Below, piece after piece: positions 20,670 to 28,467 of a DNA stretch of 47,608 nucleotides; position 1 is the first letter of the stretch, and every line of letters begins with the position of its first letter. The DNA comes from Opitutia bacterium (GTDB lineage: Bacteria > Verrucomicrobiota > Verrucomicrobiae > Opitutales > Opitutaceae): assembly GCA_947442255.1 (NCBI GenBank), contig CANEVO010000014.1, positions 1-47,608 on the forward strand. Reading direction: 5' to 3'. The notes beneath the pieces are model-generated. The model was not told where the DNA came from, searched no databases, and saw only the letters and a list, made by a program, of their open reading frames with translations. A program made the translations under genes and the position numbers.

Positions 20670-21257
20670 ATGGCTGAGCAAGTGGAGTGGGCGGACCTAG
20701 TCGGCGCCGTGGTGCGGCGCTGGTTGCAACAGCACGGGCGGCCGTCGCCCGATCCCACGATCGTCGCCGGCCTCGCGACCCGGCTGCGGGAATTGATCGA
20801 CGAGCGCGGCCTTCCGCCGGCCCTGCCGGCAGGGGAGTGCGGCGCGCCGGGCGGAATGTCCGAGGCCGAGTGCTCGCCACTCGTCCTCCGGGTGGCGGGA
20901 ACTCAAGCGGAGCCACTCCTCGTCGAAGCGATCCGACAGTTGGTGAAGGCCTGTTTCCATCCGGAGTTCAGCAACTGTCGTGATTCGTTTCGGCAGGTTT
21001 CACCGGATGGTAGATGCCGTCGGCAGGATTTGTCGCGGGTGCGGAGTCGACTGAGCGGAGCTCACTGTATCGATTGCCCTCATTGGATTCGTTTCGGACC
21101 CGCCGAGCATGCGGACTTTCTCACGGCCCAGTGGCACGAAGGAGCGACGGCGTTTCTCGCCCATCGCGACATCTTCCTTCCGGAGGACTTCCGGGACTTG
21201 CGCCGCTGGCTCTGGACTCGGGCGCGGACGGGGCCGGAGGGACCTAGGCTTGGGTGA
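20670..21257 (+). CDS. Hypothetical protein with a cysteine-rich C-terminal segment
   Basis: A 195-residue protein I do not recognise. The N-terminal 50 residues look helical (ADLVGAVVRRWLQQHG, then GLATRLRELIDERG). The C-terminal part contains HCIDCPHWIRF, where closely spaced His and Cys residues could hold a metal ion or iron-sulfur cluster. After it comes a Trp/Leu-rich stretch (FLPEDFRDLRRWLW). It reads divergently from the MocR-type gene, 215 bases apart, and overlaps the convergent broken gene at 21244 by 14 bases. Start is ATG 20670; the frame opens earlier at 20610. Confidence 0.65.
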   Translation: MAEQVEWADLVGAVVRRWLQQHGRPSPDPTIVAGLATRLRELIDERGLPPALPAGECGAPGGMSEAECSPLVLRVAGTQAEPLLVEAIRQLVKACFHPEFSNCRDSFRQVSPDGRCRRQDLSRVRSRLSGAHCIDCPHWIRFGPAEHADFLTAQWHEGATAFLAHRDIFLPEDFRDLRRWLWTRARTGPEGPRLG

Positions 21258-21858
21258 TGGTCGCCCGGATGCCAGGGGCCCGGACGCCCAGTGGGGCGAG
21301 CAGGGCCTTGAGACGCTGCGCATGAGCCTGCTCCACTTTGCCTTGGGCGTAGGGAAACAGGCCGCTGAAATTGTCTTCATCGCAAAGACGCTCGGCCGCC
21401 AGCCAGCGGGCAAAATCCACGAGTTCCTCGCGCGGGTACGAGGTGATGTCCCACGCGATGAGAAAACGTTCCGCCACGGCGAGAGCGCTGCCCAGGCCGC
21501 GCGCCTCGGCGACGGGCACGAGAAGCGTGATCGCGGCCAGGCGTTCATCCTGGCGTTACAAGCGGGGCAGTGCGTCGCGGATGGCCGCGGGTGAAACGCG
21601 GGCCCCGGGAGCGAGAACGATGGGTGCCGGCAAGTGATCGCTGGGATGGGCTAGCGTGCCCAGATCCACGCCACCAAGAAGTCCGGCGACACCGGGATAG
21701 TTGGTTGGAGTTTCGAGGTTGAGCACCAGGCCCAGCGCCGGTTCCGCCGAACATTCGACGAGGAGATCGCCGCCCAGCGCCCGGCCGTCGGGACTGTTGA
21801 GGAATGCGACTACCGCGGTCGAGTCGTGAAACAAGCAGGTGATGCGGGGCGCGGGCAT
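21244..21858 (-). pseudogene. Hypothetical gene interrupted by an in-frame TAA
   Basis: From ATG 21858 the minus strand reads about 100 residues (MPAPRITCLFHD, then PTNYPGVAGLLGGVDLG, then VSPAAIRDALPRL), meets a TAA at 21556-21558 and continues in the same frame for about 103 more residues (RQDERLAAITLLVPVAEA, then AERFLIAWDITSYPREEL, then FSGLFPYAQGK) to the stop at 21244. A single C-to-T change (CAA to TAA) would explain it. The 5-base gap to the preceding gene suggests it was the last gene of the pilT operon. I recognise no family. Alternatively the halves are two genes, with the second starting at GTG 21519. Confidence 0.55.
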
Positions 21859-21863
21859 GGCGG

Positions 21864-22254
21864 TTACGTGCAGAGCCGGTCGATGATGGCCGCCGAGGGT
21901 TCGCGGCCGATCACGCCGCGGATCGAGTCGATCCGCTTCGGGGCGGTAATCACGAAGGTGCATTCGGGCGCCCCGAGGTGGGCGCAGGCGATTTCTTCGC
22001 ACCCGAGCTCCTGGCCGCTGATGTGTTCGAAGAATCCCTGGATCAGTCCGGCGGGAAGCGGATCGGCGAAATCGTGGGCGGAGCCTGCGGCCGAAGCCAT
22101 GAAACTGTCCGCCAGCGTTGCGACCACCACGCCGTGTTCGGCCGCGCGGGCGAGATCGAGCCTCAAGGTTCCGAAGCCATGCCGCGCGAAATGATGCGCA
22201 AGGAAGACAAGGCAGGCCTCGAGCGGAAGCCCCGTCAGCGGGGGCTTCTCATTT
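21864..22254 (-). pseudogene. V4R-domain sequence joined to a broken pilT copy
   Basis: The last 120 or so residues of the open frame that begins at 22541 resemble a V4R (4-vinyl reductase-like) ligand-binding domain: LVFLAHHFARHGFG, then SFMASAAGSAHDFADP, then GFFEHISGQELGCEEIACAHLG with C-E-E-x-A-C and a second Cys in PECTFVI. The domain has no start codon of its own. It is read through from the frameshifted pilT remnant upstream, so a gene caller would report one 225-residue chimera. I infer that the join arose by deletion near 22236-22254 rather than representing a working fusion. Confidence 0.62.
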
Positions 22255-22653
22255 GGTCGACTTGCCGCTGCCGGTCGCCCGGTGACGACCACCAGCTCCT
22301 GGTCGAGATGGCAGAGTTTCTTCAACGCCTCGGGCAGCTTCAGTTCTTCAAACGAGAGAATCTTGGCGGGAATTTGCCGGAATACGGCTGCCTGGCCCCA
22401 ATAGTTGTAGAGATAGTTGCCGCGGAAACGTGCCAGACCCGGGATCTCATGTGCGAGATCGAGATCCTTCCGTTCCAGGAAATCCGCCCAGCGCTTCTCC
22501 GGACAGATCTCCTTCAACAACGCCTCCATGGTGATCGCCAATCGGAGCCAGCGTGCCCGACATGCGGGCCTTGGGCGGAAGCCCGACGGTGAGGTGCAAG
22601 TCGGACCCGCCTCGTTCGAGCATTGTGCGGGGAAGAACGTCGATGGCGGCCAT
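22255..22653 (-). pseudogene. Second pilT-like ATPase gene, frameshifted twice and cut at the Walker A motif
   Basis: From ATG 22653 the sequence reads as the PilT N-terminus: MAAIDVLPRTMLERGGSDLH, then LTVGLPPKARMSGTLAPI. Near 22540 the match moves to another frame: MEALLKEICPEKRW, then LDLAHEIPGLARFRGN, then AVFRQIPAKILSFEELKLP and ELVVVTG. A second one-base shift follows: the P-loop residues ATGSGKST are encoded out of frame at 22255-22278. The match then ends. A complete PilT would continue for over 200 residues with Walker B and the His box. It starts 3 bases after the small membrane gene's stop, as the third gene of the pilT operon. Confidence 0.8.
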
Positions 22654-22656
22654 GAA

Positions 22657-22914
22657 TCAGGAGGTGGAGTGGGGGCCGCGGAGACGCCGGAGTTCGTTCC
22701 GGCAATAGAGCAGCTTCATGATATCGCCACCGAACAGGACGAGGGCGACAATGAACACGGTGGCCAGGAAGATCTGGGGCAGTCCCGCCGCGCGGCGGAC
22801 CACTACGCCCACGAGACAGGCGAGGCCGACAAAGATCAGGTGACCGAAGATGGTGCGTTTCGCGCGGCGGTACGCGACTTCCAGCCGGGCGATCTCGTCG
22901 AGCGATTCGGACAT
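22657..22914 (-). CDS. Small membrane protein in the pilT operon
   Basis: An 85-residue protein with two likely transmembrane helices (TIFGHLIFVGLACLVGVVVR and FLATVFIVALVLFGG), a charged N-terminus (MSESLDEIARLEVAYRRAKR) and an Arg-rich C-terminus (CRNELRRLRGPH). The ATG overlaps the pilT stop codon (ATGA), so translation is probably coupled. No family is recognised. Its place between two pilT-type genes suggests a role at the pilus motor or membrane platform, but this is inference. The open frame extends upstream to 23169 in antisense of pilT; I reject that extension. Confidence 0.72.
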   Translation of the reverse strand: MSESLDEIARLEVAYRRAKRTIFGHLIFVGLACLVGVVVRRAAGLPQIFLATVFIVALVLFGGDIMKLLYCRNELRRLRGPHSTS

Positions 22915-24326
22915 CACGTGATCTTCGACTTCAGGACGCGGTTGGTGATGTTCGCCAAGGCGGTTTCGGCGGTGATCTTTCGATCTTTCCAGAGACCGAA
23001 GACGACATTTTCCATCAGGCACATGCCTTCCTTGACACCGGTTTCCATCGTGTTGCGCAGGCCCGTGGATTTGCCTTCGCGAATCAGGTTCTGGATGGCC
23101 GTGTTGCTGATGAGGATCTCGCAGGCGAGCGTCAGTCCGTCCTCGGGGGAGGGCAGCAGGCGCTGGCATACGCCGCCGCGCAGGCTCTCCGCCACGCTGG
23201 ACCGAATCTGCGTTTGCTGCGTCGGAGGAAAGACGTCCAGCAGTCGATTCAAAGTCGTGGCGGCGTCACTGGTGTGCATGGTTCCGATGACCAGATGGCC
23301 GGTTTCCGAGGCGCTGATGGCCATTTCGATCGTTTCGAGATCGCGCAGTTCGCCGATGATGATGACATCCGGATCTTCGCGCAGCGCTCCTTTCAGCGCC
23401 GTAAAAAAGGACTTGGTGTGAGGTCCGACCTCGCGCTGCGTCACATTGCAGCCCCGGGCAGGCTGAACGACCTCGATCGGATCCTCGACCGCGATGATGT
23501 GGTCGGTACGAGTTTCGTTCAGGTAGGCCACCATCGAGGCGAGCGTGGTGGTCTTGCCGGAACCGACCGGACCGGTGATGAGGATCAGGCCGTTATGGTA
23601 CGAGAGGAGCTTCTTAATCGTCGTCTCGTGCGCCGCGTATCCGAGATCTGAAAACGTGCGCGGCTCGGCCGGGATCATCCGATAGGCTCCCGCGGCGCCG
23701 TTCTTGTGGAACATCAGATTGACGCGGTACCGGTCGGCGTGGCTCAGCGCGAGGGCGTAGTCGTAATCCTTCCGCTCCAGGAAAATCTGTTTCTGGTGGT
23801 CGGCGAGCAGCGCGGTATTGAGCCGAATGGCGTCTCTTGCGGTCAGGACGTAGTCGGAAAGATACGAGAGAGCCCGGTTCCTGCGGATGAATGGCCGGGC
23901 GCCGGTCGAAAGGTGGAGATCGCTCGCGCCGAAACGAGCCGTTGCCACCAACAACTCTCGGAACGCGGCGGCCAGTGCGTCATCGTCCATTCCGGCGACG
24001 GTGGAGAAGTCGAAGTCGGGGGGGGCGCCCGCCGCACCGCTGTCCCGCCGCACCGCCGTGCTGCTCCGCTGGACCACGTGAGGAGCGTCGCTTTCCTCAA
24101 ACGGGTCGTTGACCGGTGCCCCTTCGGCCTCCTTGGTCGCGGCCAGTTCGGCAATGGCCTCCAGCTTCTCAACGTTGGCCACGAAGCCTCCGTCAATCAG
24201 CTCCTGCGCCAAAGACATGAGGTCCGGATCGTCTCCCAGCTTGGCCTGCACCTCCAGGCACTGGGGCCGCTTGAGCAGGCCTTGATCGATGCCCAAGCGG
24301 GCCAGCCAACGGGTATCTTGGTGCAT
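22914..24326 (-). CDS. pilT: PilT-like type IV pilus retraction ATPase
   Basis: A 470-residue hexameric ATPase of the secretion ATPase superfamily, expected to power pilus retraction (twitching). The core has GASDLHLSTGARPFIRRN, Walker A GPVGSGKTTTLASM, the Asp box VEDPIEVVQP, Walker B DPDVIIIGELRD, and the His box TGHLVIGTMHTSDA. It also has the PilT-diagnostic AIQNLIREGK near the C-terminus. PilT is usually 340-380 residues; here about 130 extra N-terminal residues (helical, with an acidic linker) precede the core. ATG 24326 is chosen; the open frame extends 65 codons upstream without similarity. It heads the minus-strand operon and is divergent from the DEAD-box gene. Confidence 0.92.
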   Translation of the reverse strand: MHQDTRWLARLGIDQGLLKRPQCLEVQAKLGDDPDLMSLAQELIDGGFVANVEKLEAIAELAATKEAEGAPVNDPFEESDAPHVVQRSSTAVRRDSGAAGAPPDFDFSTVAGMDDDALAAAFRELLVATARFGASDLHLSTGARPFIRRNRALSYLSDYVLTARDAIRLNTALLADHQKQIFLERKDYDYALALSHADRYRVNLMFHKNGAAGAYRMIPAEPRTFSDLGYAAHETTIKKLLSYHNGLILITGPVGSGKTTTLASMVAYLNETRTDHIIAVEDPIEVVQPARGCNVTQREVGPHTKSFFTALKGALREDPDVIIIGELRDLETIEMAISASETGHLVIGTMHTSDAATTLNRLLDVFPPTQQTQIRSSVAESLRGGVCQRLLPSPEDGLTLACEILISNTAIQNLIREGKSTGLRNTMETGVKEGMCLMENVVFGLWKDRKITAETALANITNRVLKSKIT

Positions 24327-24573
24327 GCGCGGCGGGATGATGGGCGCGAACCATGGTCGCGGCGTGGTTTCAAGCCAAGCGATAACGGCTAACCTGAGGC
24401 GGGTGCAGGGAGGGACGATGGATCGGACCACTCGCAGAGGCGGACCGGGAGGCTGCGACCTTGACCGGACAACCTCTGGTCGTGGCGCGGGCAGGGTCGC
24501 TGACCCGGTGCCGGGCGGCATATCGTGGTTGCAAACGACGCTGTTTCACCGACGCTTCCTGCTCCCTGATTAC

Positions 24574-26202
24574 ATGCTGAAGAAAATATTTGCGAAGTTG
24601 CGCGAGACGATTTCGCCCTCGCGTTCCGCGAAACCTGCCGCTGGCGGCAACCCTGTTTCTCCGTCGAAACCGCATGGCACCGCCCCGCGGCCTGAGGCGC
24701 GACAGGGCGCCGGTCACCCCGCGAAGAACCCCCCTGAGCGCAGTCATGACCATTCACGCGAGGCCCGTCCGGCGCGGGAAGGTCGTGCGCGACGCGACGA
24801 GCCTGCGGGTACCGGCGGTTACCGGCAGGGCCCACGGCGTGACGATCACGGTGGGCGTGGCGGTGGTCCGCGCATGGCGGGAGGACGCACGGGTCGGGGA
24901 CCGCAGGAGCGACCCACCATCGACAAGACTTTTGATCATCCGCGCACGGCCGACGTCAAGCCGGCAACGCCGGTTGAGATTCCGAAGATGGATACCGCGT
25001 TCACCGCGCTGGGACTCTCGGATGCGCTCGCTTTTGGCGTGCAGGAGATGGGATACATTGCGCCAACTCCAATCCAGGCGCAGGCCATCCCCGTGGTGCT
25101 GAAAGGGGGCGATGTGATTGGCTCGGCGCAAACGGGCACTGGAAAAACGGCGGCCTTCGCTCTTCCGATCATTCAGCGCCTAGGCGGTCACGGCAAGCTG
25201 AGGTGCCTGATCCTCGAGCCGACCCGCGAACTCGCGCTCCAAGTCGAGGAGGCGTTTCAGAAATTCGCCAAGTTTACCGACCTTCGGGTGACCATCGTTT
25301 ACGGCGGGGTCGGTTACGGCAAGCAGACGGACGATCTCCGCCGGGGGATGGACATTTTGGCGGCGACGCCGGGCCGCTTGCTGGACCATCTTGAGCAGGG
25401 CAATTGCTCCCTCGACCAGATCGAGATTCTCGTACTCGACGAAGTCGATCGCATGCTCGACATGGGTTTCCTGCCTGACGTGCGGCGCATCGTGCAGAAA
25501 TGCCCGAAGATCCGCCAGACACTCTTCTTCACGGCCACCTTGCCGCCGGAGTTGGAGCAGTTGGCCGGCTGGGCGTTGCACAACCCGGTGAAGGTGGAGA
25601 TTGGCCGTCAGCGTTCACCCGCCGAAACGGTTTCTCATGCATTTTATCCAGTGGTGGCCTCGCAGAAGTTCGATCTGCTGCAACTCCTGCTCGAGCAGAC
25701 CGAGTTCAAGAGCGTCTTGATCTTCAGCCGCACTCGGATGGGTGCGGATCGCATCGCGCACCGGTTGTTAAGCAAGGGGCACACGGTCGGCGTCATGCAT
25801 TCCGATCGAAACCAGCGCGAGCGCATCGAGGCGCTCGATGGCTTCAAGAGCGGACGCTACGAGGTGTTGGTGGCGACCGACATCGCCGCCCGGGGCTTGG
25901 ACATCGCCGGCGTGTCACATGTGATTAACTATGACGTGCCGGAAAACGCCGAAGACTACGTGCATCGCATTGGCCGCACGGGCCGGGCGTCGAAGTCGGG
26001 CGATGCCTTCACGTTGGTGACCGAAGAGGATGTTCGCGATGCCCGGTCAATCGAGCGGTACATGGGCTTGGCAGTGGAGCGGAAAAAGATTGAGGGATTT
26101 CCCTATATCTACTCCGCGCTGTTCGATGAAAAGGCGCTGGCGGAGACAGCTGCCGCGACGGCGAAGCCGACTAGCCGTTTACATCGCGGCGTCCGGCGCT
26201 GA
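24574..26202 (+). CDS. DEAD-box RNA helicase, RhlE-like
   Basis: A 542-residue helicase that unwinds RNA duplexes with ATP. The Arg/Gly/Pro-rich N-terminus (about residues 20-130) is disordered. The core follows from about 140, with Q motif YIAPTPIQAQAIP, motif I AQTGTGKT, Ia PTRELA, TPGR, motif II DEVD, motif III TAT, motif IV IFSRT, motif V ATDIAARGLDI and motif VI HRIGRTGR. Motif II is DEVD instead of DEAD, and motif III is TAT instead of SAT. RhlE-type proteins usually carry their basic tail at the C-terminus; here it is at the N-terminus. ATG 24574 is chosen; the frame is open from 24289. It is divergent from pilT, with 247 bases between. Confidence 0.93.
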   Translation: MLKKIFAKLRETISPSRSAKPAAGGNPVSPSKPHGTAPRPEARQGAGHPAKNPPERSHDHSREARPAREGRARRDEPAGTGGYRQGPRRDDHGGRGGGPRMAGGRTGRGPQERPTIDKTFDHPRTADVKPATPVEIPKMDTAFTALGLSDALAFGVQEMGYIAPTPIQAQAIPVVLKGGDVIGSAQTGTGKTAAFALPIIQRLGGHGKLRCLILEPTRELALQVEEAFQKFAKFTDLRVTIVYGGVGYGKQTDDLRRGMDILAATPGRLLDHLEQGNCSLDQIEILVLDEVDRMLDMGFLPDVRRIVQKCPKIRQTLFFTATLPPELEQLAGWALHNPVKVEIGRQRSPAETVSHAFYPVVASQKFDLLQLLLEQTEFKSVLIFSRTRMGADRIAHRLLSKGHTVGVMHSDRNQRERIEALDGFKSGRYEVLVATDIAARGLDIAGVSHVINYDVPENAEDYVHRIGRTGRASKSGDAFTLVTEEDVRDARSIERYMGLAVERKKIEGFPYIYSALFDEKALAETAAATAKPTSRLHRGVRR

Positions 26203-26318
26203 GTTTGCAGCGGGGGGCGCGCACCGCCGGACCTGTTGGCATGCGGCTGATCTCCACCCGTCGGCCCAGACACTTGCAGCTTTGTGGACCCGCCCAACTG
26301 CTGGTTTCCGCTCGAGCC

Positions 26319-26353
26319 ACCGGGTGGGGCGCCGGAATGAATTGCCACCCGGT
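26319..26353. repeat. Perfect inverted repeat upstream of the HAD gene
   Basis: ACCGGGTGG at 26319-26327 and CCACCCGGT at 26345-26353 form a perfect 9-base inverted repeat with a 17-base loop, 28 bases before the HAD start. It could end the helicase transcript, though it has no T run, or act as an operator. Confidence 0.4.
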
Positions 26354-26380
26354 CCGTCGGGCACAGTTTGACGGTTTCGC

Positions 26381-26992
26381 ATGAAACTGGAGATTCCGGC
26401 TGGTGAATTCGCAGGCTACATCTTCGACCTCGACGGGACGTTGGTCGACACGATGCCGCTGCATTTTCGGGCCTGGGAAGCTGCGATGCGGCGTGCGGGT
26501 TTGGAGGCGCCGTTGGACGAGGAGCTTTTTTATTCCCTTGGCGGCGTCCCAACGCGGCGAGTCGCCCAGTTGTTCGCCGAGCACTACGGGCTGACGATCG
26601 ACGTCCAGGCCGTTTTCGACTACAAGGAGTCCGTGTTCTTCGATCTGCAGGAGGAGGCTGCGCTGATTGAGCCGGTCGTCGCGATTGCGCGTACGGTGGC
26701 GGCGACCTCTCCGGTTTCCATCGCCTCGGGTGGTCCCAGGGATATCGTGAACCGATCGTTGCGACTTGCTGGCCTGGAAGGACTTTTTCCTGTCGTTATT
26801 ACACCGGAGGACGTCGTTCATGGCAAACCCGCTCCCGATATGTTTCTCCTCGCGGCGGAGCGGATGAAAGTGATGCCTTCCCAATGTCTGGTGTTTGAGG
26901 ATGCGGAACCGGGAATGCGGGCGGCGGAGGCGGCAGGAATGAAGTGGGTGCGCGTGCTGAGCCGGCGACCGACAGTTACTAACAAGTCTTAG
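26381..26992 (+). CDS. HAD-superfamily sugar-phosphatase/beta-phosphoglucomutase-like hydrolase
   Basis: A 203-residue HAD hydrolase with all four motifs: I, IFDLDGTLVDT with nucleophile D16 and acid/base D18; II, SIASGG; III, the lysine in GKPAPDMFLLAAE; IV, LVFEDAEPGMRAAE. The cap after motif I (MPLHFRAWEAAMRRAGL) is the alpha-helical type of the beta-phosphoglucomutase and fructose-1-phosphatase (YqaB) group. The specific substrate is not evident. It lies 179 bases after the helicase and 108 bases before hisC on the same strand. Confidence 0.9.
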   Translation: MKLEIPAGEFAGYIFDLDGTLVDTMPLHFRAWEAAMRRAGLEAPLDEELFYSLGGVPTRRVAQLFAEHYGLTIDVQAVFDYKESVFFDLQEEAALIEPVVAIARTVAATSPVSIASGGPRDIVNRSLRLAGLEGLFPVVITPEDVVHGKPAPDMFLLAAERMKVMPSQCLVFEDAEPGMRAAEAAGMKWVRVLSRRPTVTNKS

Positions 26993-27100
26993 GGCGGACC
27001 TTGCGCGCCCCGAGGTTGGGGGAGTTTCACCTCCGTCGCCGGAGGGGCGCGGCGATTTCGAGCTTTCGGCGGATGAGTGAACCGTGTTCGAGTGAAAGGG

Positions 27101-28192
27101 ATGAATGTCCATGCCCTCGCTAAACCCTCCGTTCTGACGCAGCCGATCTACGAGCCAGGCAAGCCGATCGAGTACCTGGCGCGCGAGTTGGGCCTCGGTG
27201 TGGAAACCATTCTGAAACTGGCATCGAATGAGAATCCGTTTGGTCCGTCGCCGAAGGCGGTTGTCGCAGCCAAGGCGGCCTTGGACCGCGGCGAGTTGTA
27301 TCCTGATAGTGGCTGCCACGGGTTGCGGCAGAAGTTGGCGTCCCATTGGGGCCTGCAACCTGACCAGTTTGTGGTCGGCAACGGATCGAACGAAATTATC
27401 GAATTTGTTGGCCATGCCTTCCTCGGCTCCGGCGACGAAGTGGTGATGGGGGCGCCAGCTTTCGTGGTATATAAGCTCGTTACGCTGCTCTTTGGCGCGC
27501 AGGTGGTTGAAGTTCCATTGCGTGATTGGCGGCACGACCTGTCGGCGATCGCCGCGGCGGTTACGTCTCGGACCCGCCTCGTCTACGTTTGTAGTCCGAA
27601 TAATCCGACCGGCACCGCCAACACTGAGACTGAATTACTCGAATTCGCCCGCAGATTGCCGGCACACGTCATCTTTGTCTTTGATGAGGCCTACGCCGAA
27701 TATGTCCGTAATCCCCCAGATCTCCGACCGTTGATCGAGGAGGGCCGTAACGTCATCTGCCTGAGGACCTTCTCGAAAATCTACGGTCTGGCCTCACTCC
27801 GGGTCGGATATGGCTATGCCTCGCCGGAGATTTGCGGGCTGCTGAATCGGGTTCGTCAGCCATTCAACGTGAACGCTATCGGGCAGGCGGCCGCCCTCGC
27901 CGCACTAGATGATCACGCTTTCACGGAGCAGTGCGCGAAGGAGAATCATGCTGGCTTGCAACAGCTCGAATGCGGGTTCCGCCGTCTCGGACTGGAAATT
28001 GTCCCAAGTGTGGCAAATTTCATGCTAGTCCGGGTGGGTAATGGGGCCGAAGCCTTTGATAAGTTGCAACGAGAGGGCATCATCGTTCGGCCGGTCGCTT
28101 CGTATGGTCTGCCGGAATGGATTCGCGTTACGGTTGGATCTCATCCCCAAAACGACCGACTTCTGGCCGCAATGGGCAAAATCCTAGCCTAG
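27101..28192 (+). CDS. hisC: Histidinol-phosphate aminotransferase
   Basis: A 363-residue class I/II PLP aminotransferase that converts imidazole acetol phosphate to L-histidinol phosphate in histidine synthesis. It shows LASNENPFGPSPKA, GNGSNEIIEFVGHAF, CSPNNPTGT, FDEAYAEY and the PLP-lysine region FSKIYGLASLRVGYG with K226. A C-terminal arginine site (GLPEWIRVTVG) completes the substrate pocket. Length is normal. ATG 27101 has AAAGGG directly upstream; GTG 27077 would add eight residues. No other his genes are nearby. A transposase scrap follows 80 bases downstream. Confidence 0.93.
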   Translation: MNVHALAKPSVLTQPIYEPGKPIEYLARELGLGVETILKLASNENPFGPSPKAVVAAKAALDRGELYPDSGCHGLRQKLASHWGLQPDQFVVGNGSNEIIEFVGHAFLGSGDEVVMGAPAFVVYKLVTLLFGAQVVEVPLRDWRHDLSAIAAAVTSRTRLVYVCSPNNPTGTANTETELLEFARRLPAHVIFVFDEAYAEYVRNPPDLRPLIEEGRNVICLRTFSKIYGLASLRVGYGYASPEICGLLNRVRQPFNVNAIGQAAALAALDDHAFTEQCAKENHAGLQQLECGFRRLGLEIVPSVANFMLVRVGNGAEAFDKLQREGIIVRPVASYGLPEWIRVTVGSHPQNDRLLAAMGKILA

Positions 28193-28274
28193 GCTAAACC
28201 ATGGTTGCAGAGGAGGCGTTTTATTTTCGCTTCCGAGTTTCATGCGTTCTCAAATAGACTCTTTCGCGCAGGGC

Positions 28275-28467
28275 GTGCTCACCGTGCTCGATGAGCACAC
28301 CAAGGAAGTGCATGTGCTGGGGCGGAACGCCAGATCGGTTTGACCGACGTGATCCGACTGGTGCAGGCGGCCATCGAGCAACACGGCGCGCCCGAGTTTA
28401 TCCGTTCCGACAACGGTCCGGAATTTATCGCCAAGGAACTCCAGCGCTGGCTGGCGGAACTGAATCA
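28275..28467 (+). mobile_element. Remnant of an IS3-family transposase (integrase core)
   Basis: Two short matches to the DDE integrase core lie in different frames: VLTVLDEHTKEVHVL at about 28275-28319, then TDVIRLVQAAIEQHG and APEFIRSDNGPEFIAKELQR at about 28340-28455, which includes the second catalytic Asp region. The start, the first Asp and the final Glu are missing, and the fragment ends at the stop codon of tsaC on the other strand. It is a dead scrap of an IS3-type (IS407-like) insertion sequence, different from the element at 45.6 kb. Confidence 0.8.

Noticed and set aside
20455..20916. Upstream extension of the MocR-type gene by 154 codons
   Set aside because: The family begins at MIQTVTPPAPAPLYVELA; the extension is Arg/Pro-rich and overlaps the divergent gene at 20670.
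22417..23421. 334-codon plus-strand frame over the pilT operon
   Set aside because: Antisense to pilT and its neighbours; no domain recognised.
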